Assembly (NCBI GenBank): GCA_031284105.1
Contig: JAITAN010000231.1
Coordinates: forward strand, 1 to 6,753
Source of the DNA: Treponema sp.
GTDB lineage: Bacteria; Spirochaetota; Spirochaetia; Treponematales; Breznakiellaceae
Reading direction: 5' to 3'
Length of the DNA stretch: 6,753 nucleotides
The notes below the pieces were generated by a model. The model saw nothing but the letters and a program-made list of their open reading frames with translations, was not told where the DNA came from and did not search any database. Below are positions 1 to 5,524 of this stretch, one piece after another. A program made the position numbers and the translations under genes. Numbering within the stretch: position 1 is the first letter of the stretch; each line of letters opens with the position of its first letter.

Positions 1-295
1 TATACGCCAGCCCTTTGTGAAAGTCTCCCTCCGTTAAGTAGTCCTGCGGACTCTTGTATTCTATGATGTTCCTCTCGCGGAATATCCTCCCTATGTTCTT
101 CTCTATCTTCACTCCCGCCGGTTTCTTCACGATTATCACGTCTATGATGAGCGGTTCGGTTGTCAGTTGATGTTCCGCCTCAAAGCTCAAGACGTCCAGA
201 TAGTCTTCCAGTTCCAGCCGCAGCGCGCCGTAGAACGCCGGATGCCATGCTATCCGCTCTTTTTTCTTGCCGCCTTCGGGCTTTTCTTTACTCAT
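1..295 (-). CDS. Partial PD-(D/E)XK-like hypothetical protein (C-terminus beyond the left edge)
   Basis: The reading frame is open from an ATG at 293-295 to the window edge, giving the first 98 residues; the rest is missing. The N-terminus is Lys/Glu-rich (MSKEKPEGGKKKER), followed by a segment starting IAWHPAFYGALRLEL. Further in are an Asp in a beta-strand-like stretch (IIDVIIVKK, about residues 50-58) and an E-x-K in NIIEYKSP (about 75-82). A conserved Glu, then Asp, then ExK on strands is the PD-(D/E)XK nuclease core pattern. I recall this overall pattern from uncharacterised proteins of treponemes and gut Firmicutes, often found in many copies per genome. Whether it cuts DNA is unknown. 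It is divergent from hisS. A TTGAAA-N17-TATCAT promoter ends 7 nt before the ATG, so the transcript may be leaderless; AAGG just upstream is only a weak ribosome site. Confidence 0.8.
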   Translation of the reverse strand, partial: MSKEKPEGGKKKERIAWHPAFYGALRLELEDYLDVLSFEAEHQLTTEPLIIDVIIVKKPAGVKIEKNIGRIFRERNIIEYKSPQDYLTEGDFHKGLAY

Positions 296-302
296 TTGCC
301 TT

Positions 303-331
303 ATGATACCACTCTTCTTTCGTTCTTTCAA
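303..331 (-). promoter_or_regulatory. Sigma-70-like promoter of the left-edge minus-strand gene
   Basis: Read on the minus strand: -35 TTGAAA (326-331), a 17-nt spacer, and -10 TATCAT (303-308). The start codon at 295 is only 7 nt beyond the -10 box, so transcription should begin at or next to the A of the ATG. Hexamers and spacing are good, but function is inferred. Confidence 0.5.
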
Positions 332-444
332 TCTATTGTTGAAATGCAAGAGCGTTCCTTACAGGAATGAAGCCCAATTCTTTACCGGAATGAAACTCGC
401 TTCCCTGCCGTGCGCCGCCTTTGATACCAACAGCGAAGTAGTAA

Positions 445-466
445 ACAGGCTGTGCCTGCAGCCTGT
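445..466. repeat. Perfect 8-bp inverted repeat upstream of the hisS promoter
   Basis: ACAGGCTG (445-452) and CAGCCTGT (459-466) are perfect inverted copies around a 6-nt loop. The element ends 5 bp before the hisS -35 box. No T-run follows, so it does not look like a terminator. It could be an operator or a leftover of a repeat; no regulator is identifiable. Confidence 0.5.
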
Positions 467-471
467 GGCTG

Positions 472-500
472 TTGAAAAAAACGGAAGATTACGCTACACT
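472..500 (+). promoter_or_regulatory. Sigma-70-like promoter of hisS
   Basis: -35 TTGAAA (472-477), a 17-nt spacer, and -10 TACACT (495-500). The hisS ATG is at 510, nine bases after the -10 box. Initiation 6-8 nt downstream of the -10 would leave a leader of only a few bases, which fits the absence of a Shine-Dalgarno sequence before this ATG. Confidence 0.6.
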
Positions 501-509
501 TGCCGCACT

Positions 510-1856
510 ATGAATATCATTGAACCGCGTGTATTAAAAGGGTTTCGAGATTTTCCGCCAAGCGTGGAAATTGGACGGAGAGAGTTGATTGAAAAAATAG
601 AAGCCTCTTTCAGATCGTTTGGGTTTGCGCCGATTGATACGCCCGCCCTTGAATACGCCGAAATCTTGCTCGGTAAGGGCGGCGGGGAAACCGAGAAGCA
701 AGTCTACCGGTTTACCGATAACGGGGGACGCGATGTGGCGCTCAGGTTCGACCTTACCGTGCCTTTTGCGCGCTTTGTCGCCGAACACCGTTCTGAGATT
801 ACCCTGCCTTTCAAGCGGTACCACATTGCCAAGGTATGGCGCGGCGAAAATACCCAGCGGGGCAGGTACCGCGAGTTTACCCAATGCGATTTCGATATTG
901 TCGGCTCAAGTTCACCGGCAAGCGATTTTGAAATCCTCCTCGTCATGCGCGATACGCTCAAAGCCATAGGCGCGGGCGGCGTTACGATACGTCTCAATCA
1001 TCGCGGGCTTTTCAACCGGTTTCTCTCAACGCTCGGACTGCTTGATAAATCCGCGGACATTTTGCGGCTGGTAGACAAGCTCGCCAAGATCGGACGGGAC
1101 GCTGTTGTAGGGCAGCTCTCCGTTATCGCGGGCGATAATACGGAAAAAATCCTGCAATTTATCGAGGCGAAAGGCAGTTTTGAAGAAGTTCTTGACCGTC
1201 TTACCGAGCTTTCCGGCGGAACATCGCCCGATGGGACATCGGCAGAATCAGGGCGGCTTGCATCGCTTCGAAAGTATATGCTCCAAAACGCCGCCGACGG
1301 CGGCGCCGCCGGTGGCGGCGGTGCGGATTCCTTCATCCTTGATCCGTCCATCACACGGGGGCTAGACTATTACACGGGCATCGTATACGAAACCTTCCTC
1401 AACGATATGCCGGAAATAGGTTCCATCTGTTCCGGCGGACGATACGATAACCTCGCGCGTCTGTACTCTAAAGAGAGCATAAGCGGAGTAGGCTCTTCCA
1501 TTGGGCTTGACAGGCTCATAGCCGCCCTGGAGGCGCTTGGCAAACCGGAGCCGAAGGCTTCCTATGCGCGGGTAGCAGTCGCTTGCGTGAAAGAAACGGA
1601 CGCGGGCGCGTATCAGGCGTTGGCGAGCCGTTTTCGGAACGTGGGGCTTGCCTGCGAGGTCTTTTTTACCGAAGAGAAACTCACCAAACAGTACATGGCT
1701 GCGGAACAGAGGGGCATCCGTTGGCTTGTCATCCCTCCTGTTGAAAACCCGCTGCAAGGGAAACTCGTACTGAGGAATCTGACGGCTCGGGAAAACAGCG
1801 AAGCGGTATCCGTGGAAGAAGCCGTTGCGCGGTTAAAGGCGGCTTTAGACGCGTGA
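510..1856 (+). CDS. hisS: Histidyl-tRNA synthetase
   Basis: A cytoplasmic class II aminoacyl-tRNA synthetase that activates histidine with ATP and charges tRNA-His. The 448-residue product is full length. It starts MNIIEPRVLKGFRDF, the usual N-terminal tRNA/active-site segment. The ATP-site block RFDLTVPFARFV lies at about 79-90, motif 2 (KVWRGENTQRGRYREF) at 108-123, the histidine-binding block RGLDYYTG at 283-290, SGGRYD at 308-313, and motif 3 (GVGSSIGLDRL) at 326-336. A C-terminal anticodon-binding domain runs from about 350 to 448. The frame stays open 81 codons upstream, but that extension resembles no synthetase and crosses the promoter, so the ATG at 510 is preferred. Residues 260-273 form an unusual Ala/Gly/Asp-rich linker made of two GC-rich palindromes. 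The 3' end overlaps the convergent gene by 12 bp. Confidence 0.98.
   Translation: MNIIEPRVLKGFRDFPPSVEIGRRELIEKIEASFRSFGFAPIDTPALEYAEILLGKGGGETEKQVYRFTDNGGRDVALRFDLTVPFARFVAEHRSEITLPFKRYHIAKVWRGENTQRGRYREFTQCDFDIVGSSSPASDFEILLVMRDTLKAIGAGGVTIRLNHRGLFNRFLSTLGLLDKSADILRLVDKLAKIGRDAVVGQLSVIAGDNTEKILQFIEAKGSFEEVLDRLTELSGGTSPDGTSAESGRLASLRKYMLQNAADGGAAGGGGADSFILDPSITRGLDYYTGIVYETFLNDMPEIGSICSGGRYDNLARLYSKESISGVGSSIGLDRLIAALEALGKPEPKASYARVAVACVKETDAGAYQALASRFRNVGLACEVFFTEEKLTKQYMAAEQRGIRWLVIPPVENPLQGKLVLRNLTARENSEAVSVEEAVARLKAALDA
1289..1320. repeat. Two adjacent GCC/GGC palindromes inside hisS
   Basis: Positions 1289-1305 are a perfect palindrome with 8-bp arms (CGCCGCCG-A-CGGCGGCG). Positions 1304-1320 form a second, with 7-bp arms around GGT. 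Together they encode the low-complexity linker NAADGGAAGGGGAD before the RGLDYYTG block. The reading frame is kept. Similar CCGCC-N-GGCGG units occur at 5452-5467 and within the repeats at 6391-6595. Confidence 0.8.
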
Positions 1857-2528
1857 GTATGCCCACGCCCTTCCCTTCTTCCCGATCCGAGCGACAATAT
1901 TCAACTTGGTCAGTACAAATACGGTTTTCCGCGCAAGAGGAGGGCTGATCTTTGCGCGGAGCGCCAAATCCGCAGCCGTCCACCGTTCATCCCGTTCAAA
2001 AGGCGCGAACTGGAGATAGTCCGCTCTTTCCCGCAGCGCAAGAGACGGATATTGGGCAAGGAGCCGTTTGTCCGCGATGCTTACGCGCTTGCGCCGCCAT
2101 GAGCCTTGACCATCATCACGCCGTGTTTCCGCTATGTCAACAAAGGCAAGCTCTATGCAGACGTTGTCCAGCGCGGCGATTTCCCAGCCGTGGACCAGCG
2201 CCTTGAACACATCCCATTTACTGCCCGACGCCGGACTTTTCCGCGAATGAATGAGAGAGCCGTCTTCTTTATAAAGGTCTATGCGTTTATGCAGAACAAT
2301 AGGGTGGACGATGCGGAGTTTATACCCGCGTGAAAGGTTCTGTACCTTTTCCTTGAGAGGAGCGAAACTTCCCGTTTGAACCTCAATTATCTCGCCCGCG
2401 CGGGTAATGCCGTCACAGATATAATTTCCCGATACCCCGCGCATGGGGCTAACGGCAACTTCGGTTTTTCCGTCAAGCCCCGCGTATTGTACTTTAAGTT
2501 CATAATGAAGCGTGTGTTCTCTTTCCAT
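1845..2528 (-). CDS. Hypothetical protein, nuclease-like N-terminal domain with C-terminal helical (winged-helix-like) domain
   Basis: I recognise the family pattern but know no function. From the chosen start the protein has 227 residues. The N-terminal part has alternating strands with an Arg (SPMRGV), an Asp (YICDGI) and then EIIEVQTGSFAPLKEKVQNL. An acidic residue followed by E-x-Q and a helix resembles a PD-(D/E)XK core in which Gln replaces the usual Lys, so catalysis is uncertain. The middle holds RKSPASGSKWDVF and a basic SWRRKR. The last 70 residues (RWTAADLALRAKISPPLARKT..., LTKLNIVARIGKKGRAW) look like a winged-helix DNA-binding fold. The start at 2528 is chosen because GAGAG lies 4 nt upstream. 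Starts at 2546 or 2591 would run into or past the rsmH promoter and start. It is convergent with hisS (12-bp overlap) and divergent from rsmH, in the place where mraZ often lies. Confidence 0.82.
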   Translation of the reverse strand: MEREHTLHYELKVQYAGLDGKTEVAVSPMRGVSGNYICDGITRAGEIIEVQTGSFAPLKEKVQNLSRGYKLRIVHPIVLHKRIDLYKEDGSLIHSRKSPASGSKWDVFKALVHGWEIAALDNVCIELAFVDIAETRRDDGQGSWRRKRVSIADKRLLAQYPSLALRERADYLQFAPFERDERWTAADLALRAKISPPLARKTVFVLTKLNIVARIGKKGRAWAYSRV

Positions 2529-2539
2529 ATAACTCTCTA

Positions 2540-2567
2540 TTGACATTATCCATGAGTAATTTATAAT
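2540..2567 (+). promoter_or_regulatory. Consensus sigma-70 promoter of rsmH
   Basis: -35 TTGACA (2540-2545), a 16-nt spacer, and -10 TATAAT (2562-2567): both hexamers match the consensus exactly. The ATG of rsmH at 2577 is nine bases after the -10 box and has no Shine-Dalgarno sequence, so the mRNA should start 2-4 nt before the ATG. The promoter sits in the 48-bp spacer shared with the divergent minus-strand gene. Confidence 0.8.
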
Positions 2568-2576
2568 ATAGATTTC

Positions 2577-3473
2577 ATGGACATTATTCACACGCCGGTT
2601 TTGCTGGAAGAAACGCTATCGCTCCTTGCTCCCCGGTCAGGCGGGGAAGTGATGTGTGATGCAACGCTTGGGGAAGCCGGTCATACCGAAGCCTTTTTGG
2701 AGCGTTTCCCTGATTTACAGGTTATCGGAATTGATGCGGATATGTCAATACAGGACATAGCGAAAAGGCGGCTTGAACGGTTTGGCGCGCGGGCGCGGTT
2801 TTATCACGGCAGGTCCCAGGATTTCTTTGCCCGCCATGAGCACGCAGCGTTTGGCGTTGAACTGTTCGATACGGTACTGATTGATTTGGGGGTGAGTCTT
2901 TTCCATTATGAGCGTTCGGGGCGGGGCTTTAGTTTTGCAAAGGATGAGCCGTTAGATATGCGTATCGACCCTTCGGAAGGAGAGACCGCAGCGGACATCA
3001 TAGCGCGGCTGCCTGAAAAGGAGCTGGCAGACCTTTTGTACCACAACGCAGCGGAACGCCATTCGAGACGGATCGCCCATTCCATTGTTGAGGAGCGCTC
3101 GCGTTCGCCTATTACCACATCAAAGCGGCTTGCGGACATTGCGGCGCGTTCGGTTCCGGCGCGGTACCGGTACGGGGCCATACATCCGGCGACAAAGACG
3201 TTCATGGCGATCCGGATCGCGGTGAACGGCGAACTTTCGGGATTGCGTCCCTTGCTGGAATCGGCGTGGAAAGCCCTGCGTAGCAAGGGGCGGCTGGGGG
3301 TCATCTCCTTTCACTCCCTAGAGTCGAAAGGGGTTAAGGACTATTTTAGGGAACTCGCAAAAAGCGGTCTAGGGCGGCTTGCAACCAGAAAAGCGGTTGG
3401 TCCGGGCGCCGAAGAAACAAAGGTGAACGCCCCTTCAAGGAGCGCTCTTTTACGGGTTATTGAAAAGATTTGA
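2577..3473 (+). CDS. rsmH: 16S rRNA (cytosine(1402)-N4)-methyltransferase RsmH (MraW)
   Basis: RsmH uses S-adenosylmethionine to methylate N4 of C1402 in the decoding centre of 16S rRNA. The 298-residue product has the usual family length and begins with the hallmark HTPVLLEETLSLL (5-17). SAM-binding motif I is CDATLGEAGHTEAFL (27-41), followed by IGIDAD (50-55). LIDLGVSLFHYERSGRGFSF (101-120) and PLDMRID (125-131) are signature blocks. ERHSRRIAHSIVEER (160-174) and IHPATKTFMAIRIAVN (202-217) follow, and ISFHSLES (243-250) closes the catalytic domain. The C-terminus (NAPSRSALLRVIEK) matches the usual NxRSRSAxLRV ending. It is the first dcw-type gene here, with its own consensus promoter and a likely leaderless start. 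The ATG at 2577 aligns with the family start. Confidence 0.98.
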   Translation: MDIIHTPVLLEETLSLLAPRSGGEVMCDATLGEAGHTEAFLERFPDLQVIGIDADMSIQDIAKRRLERFGARARFYHGRSQDFFARHEHAAFGVELFDTVLIDLGVSLFHYERSGRGFSFAKDEPLDMRIDPSEGETAADIIARLPEKELADLLYHNAAERHSRRIAHSIVEERSRSPITTSKRLADIAARSVPARYRYGAIHPATKTFMAIRIAVNGELSGLRPLLESAWKALRSKGRLGVISFHSLESKGVKDYFRELAKSGLGRLATRKAVGPGAEETKVNAPSRSALLRVIEKI

Positions 3474-3673
3474 AAGAACAGGGCGGTGCAGTCGCCCTGC
3501 GCCCCTACGAGGTCTGACCTGTCAGAGGTCGCGCGCTGCGTACAGCCGCTCTGCACAGGAACGGTTTCCCAATACATCAAGGTTTTGAGGAAAGATCATT
3601 ATTAAAAAAGTTAAAAAGGTTAAAAGATTGAAACGTGAGAACATTGTGGAGAAACATAGATAAGGAGAAAGCT
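3474..3673. other. Structured 200-bp gap between rsmH and ftsL
   Basis: No gene is visible here. Several inverted repeats follow the rsmH stop: CAGGGCG/CGCCCTG (3479-3485 with 3493-3499), TCTGAC-CT-GTCAGA (3513-3526) and GCTG-CGTA-CAGC (3535-3546). GTGCAG (3486-3491) and CTGCAC (3551-3556) could enclose the last two. None is followed by a T-run, so termination is not evident. After 3595 the DNA turns AT-rich, with A-tracts at 3604, 3613 and 3622. I find no convincing -35/-10 pair for ftsL. The structured block looks like a dispersed repeat inserted in the operon, which is inference. Confidence 0.6.
3662..3667 (+). promoter_or_regulatory. Ribosome-binding site of ftsL
   Basis: AAGGAG lies 6 nt before the ATG at 3674. 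It decides the start over an upstream in-frame GTG at 3635, which would add 13 residues before the membrane segment. Confidence 0.75.
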
Positions 3674-3955
3674 ATGAAAATGAATTATAAAATTCTGACG
3701 CTTGCTTTTATTATTACGATTCCGCTTTTTTTTGCGGCCGTAGTATGGCAGGCTAACCGGTACAATTCCGTCAGTAATGTAATAATTCGGCTTGAAGAAG
3801 ATCAAGAACAATGGGTTAATGCGTCAAAACGCCTCATTGCGGGCGGCGCGGCTTATATGTCCGCTGCTAGAATCGAGCAGTTAGCCAAAGATATGAAACT
3901 TGAGAAAATACCCCCTGAAAACATCATCCAAGTACAGATATATCAAGAAAAATAA
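3674..3955 (+). CDS. ftsL: FtsL-like cell division protein
   Basis: FtsL is a small bitopic divisome protein that pairs with FtsB/DivIC and FtsQ and activates septal peptidoglycan synthesis. This 93-residue product has the expected build. A short cytoplasmic N-terminus (MKMNYK) precedes one membrane helix at about 7-25 (ILTLAFIITIPLFFAAVV). A predicted coiled-coil stretch follows at about 29-55. The C-terminal block SAARIEQLAKDMKLEKIPP (63-81) resembles the family's 'IExxAxxxLGM' tail. FtsL sequences diverge quickly, so identity rests mainly on this layout and on lying between rsmH and murF. It ends three bases before the murF start, suggesting translational coupling, but stands 200 bp from rsmH. 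Codon use is more AT-rich than in its neighbours. It could instead be called a DivIC/FtsB-type septum protein. Confidence 0.8.
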   Translation: MKMNYKILTLAFIITIPLFFAAVVWQANRYNSVSNVIIRLEEDQEQWVNASKRLIAGGAAYMSAARIEQLAKDMKLEKIPPENIIQVQIYQEK

Positions 3956-3958
3956 CCG

Positions 3959-5347
3959 GTGAACCTCATGACCTTCGGCGGGCTGCGCGCGGCCCTGCCT
4001 GACGCTATAGCAACCGGAGCGGCGCTGGAAGCGGACGCGGGTTTTTCATCGGTGTGCATTGACTCGCGCGTATGCCGGGCGGGCGCTCTGTTTGTGTGCC
4101 TTCCCGGAACGGCGCGGGACGGGCATCACTATGCGGAAGCGGCGTTCAAGGCGGGCGCGGTCGCGGCCCTTGTTGAGAAAGCGAAGCTTTCCGGCGAGAT
4201 GTCCGGCTTGAAAGCAACGGCCCAACAATACGGGGCGCTTCTCTTTGCGACGGACAATACGCTGCACGCCTTGCAGGATGCGGCGAAGGCGTATCTTGAG
4301 CAATTCCCCCATTTGCTTAAAATCGGCGTTACCGGTTCTTCCGGCAAGACAACCGTCAAGGAAATCGCCGGCGCGATCATCTCGTGTGAAAAGAACGTCG
4401 TGATGAACAAGGGCAACCTCAATTCCGAGACCGGTCTTCCGCTTTCGGTGTTTGAGGTGCGGGCCGAACACGAAGCCGGCATTTTCGAGATGGGCATGAA
4501 CCGCGCCGGAGAAATCCGCGAGTTGAGCCGCGTTCTCAAACCGCACATCGCGCTCATTACCAACATAGGCGAGGCGCATATCGGTATGCTGGGTTCTCTG
4601 GAAGCCATAGCCGCGGAGAAGAAAGCCGCGTTCTCCGGCTTTACCGGCAAGGAAACCGCGCTTATCCCTTCCTCCGATGCGTTCCGAGATACGCTTGCCC
4701 ATGAAGTCAACGGAAAGGTTGTGTTGTACGAGACCGTGTGTCCCGCTACAGATTTAGGGCTTGACGGAACGGAGCTTGAACTTGACGGAGCGCGCATCCG
4801 CTTTCCCCTGCCCGGAGCGCATAACCTGAAAAACGCGCTTGCCGCAGCCGCCATTGCTAGGGAAGCGGGCGTTAAACCCTCATCCATAAAGAAAGGGCTT
4901 GAGTCCGTACAGCCTCTTTTCGGCAGAAGCGAAATCATCCGGGGGCGCGTTACCATTATTCAGGACTGCTATAACGCAAACCCGGACTCAACGGCCGCGG
5001 CCATTGGGTTTTGCGACGGCATTGCGTGGAAGGGCAGGCGCGTGTATGTCATCGGCTCGATGCTGGAATTAGGCGCGCGCTCCGAAGCGGCCCATACGCG
5101 CATAGGGCGTTTGCTTGCGGCCTCCCGCGCGGACGGCATATTCCTTTTCGGTGCGGAAACAAGGGCGATAGCCGACATTCTGAAAAAGAATGAAACGCCG
5201 GAACGCAAACCGTTCTTTTTTACGGAACATATGACGGAATTGTCAAACCTTCTCGTACAACATGTACAAGAAGGCGATCTGGTACTGCTTAAAGGTTCGC
5301 GCGGCTGCGCGTTGGAGCGGCTTACGGGGGCGCTAGCTGACCACTAA
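3959..5347 (+). CDS. murF: UDP-N-acetylmuramoyl-tripeptide–D-alanyl-D-alanine ligase (MurF)
   Basis: MurF is the cytoplasmic ATP-dependent ligase that adds D-Ala-D-Ala to the UDP-MurNAc-tripeptide, the last soluble step of peptidoglycan-precursor synthesis. The 462-residue product is full length. The N-terminal substrate domain contains CIDSR (33-37) and LFVCLPG (44-50). The P-loop is GVTGSSGKTTVKE (123-135). Mur-ligase blocks are NKGNLNSETGLPLSVFE (150-166), FEMGMNRAGEI (176-186) and ITNIGEAHIGMLGS (200-213). The C-terminal domain has LPGAHNLKNALAA (284-296), DCYNANPDS (336-344), VIGSMLELG (364-372) and LLKGSRG (443-449). Two starts are possible. GTG at 3959 matches the usual N-terminal length but lacks a ribosome site; ATG at 3968 has GGTGA 5 nt upstream. 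The gene follows ftsL by 3 bp and probably shares its transcript. The next gene is convergent, so the cluster ends here. Confidence 0.97.
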   Translation: MNLMTFGGLRAALPDAIATGAALEADAGFSSVCIDSRVCRAGALFVCLPGTARDGHHYAEAAFKAGAVAALVEKAKLSGEMSGLKATAQQYGALLFATDNTLHALQDAAKAYLEQFPHLLKIGVTGSSGKTTVKEIAGAIISCEKNVVMNKGNLNSETGLPLSVFEVRAEHEAGIFEMGMNRAGEIRELSRVLKPHIALITNIGEAHIGMLGSLEAIAAEKKAAFSGFTGKETALIPSSDAFRDTLAHEVNGKVVLYETVCPATDLGLDGTELELDGARIRFPLPGAHNLKNALAAAAIAREAGVKPSSIKKGLESVQPLFGRSEIIRGRVTIIQDCYNANPDSTAAAIGFCDGIAWKGRRVYVIGSMLELGARSEAAHTRIGRLLAASRADGIFLFGAETRAIADILKKNETPERKPFFFTEHMTELSNLLVQHVQEGDLVLLKGSRGCALERLTGALADH

Positions 5348-5408
5348 TTTATTCATAAAGAGGGGCGCTATTTCCATGCCACGGTCGGCGTACGGTTGCC
5401 CGCCTGTC

Positions 5409-5440
5409 GCGCCCCCCTGCGGGCGCACTACGTTGCGCCC
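5409..5440. repeat. Overlapping alternative hairpins downstream of murF
   Basis: GCGCCC (5409-5414), GGGCGCA (5421-5427) and TGCGCCC (5434-5440) are arranged so that the middle arm can pair with either the left arm (6 bp) or the right arm (7 bp). No T-run follows. The element lies between the convergent murF and the 5525-6292 gene, so it could affect 3' ends of either transcript or be a dispersed repeat. Confidence 0.65.
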
Positions 5441-5451
5441 TACCCCCCAAT

Positions 5452-5467
5452 CCGCCGCCGGAGGCGG
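5452..5467. repeat. CCGCC/GGCGG inverted repeat in the murF–nuclease-like gene spacer
   Basis: CCGCC (5452-5456) and GGCGG (5463-5467) flank a 6-nt loop. The rest of the spacer (5348-5524) shows no supported gene. It ends with a short CCTG tandem run near 5490-5505. Confidence 0.5.
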
Positions 5468-5524
5468 TGTACTAGCGTCATGAGCCGCGCCCGTCCGCCT
5501 GCCTGCCTGCGCCCGCACCGCCGT

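Noticed and set aside
167..370. 67-codon plus-strand frame
   Set aside because: It is largely antisense to the left-edge PD-(D/E)XK-like gene, which has clear family motifs; it has no ribosome site or recognisable domain.
267..509. 81-codon upstream extension of the hisS frame
   Set aside because: It crosses the hisS promoter and inverted repeat, has no synthetase-like sequence and overlaps the divergent gene's start. The family N-terminus begins at 510.
3479..3499. Terminator after rsmH
   Set aside because: The 7-bp hairpin is not followed by a T-run, and ftsL–murF needs transcription from somewhere upstream with no other clear promoter.
4129..4956. 275-codon minus-strand frame inside murF
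   Set aside because: It is an antisense shadow of a full-length MurF; GC-rich codon use leaves the opposite frame open.
5333..5518. 61-codon minus-strand frame between murF and the coiled-coil gene
   Set aside because: It is made of GC-rich hairpin sequence, has no ribosome site, and reads into the murF 3' end.
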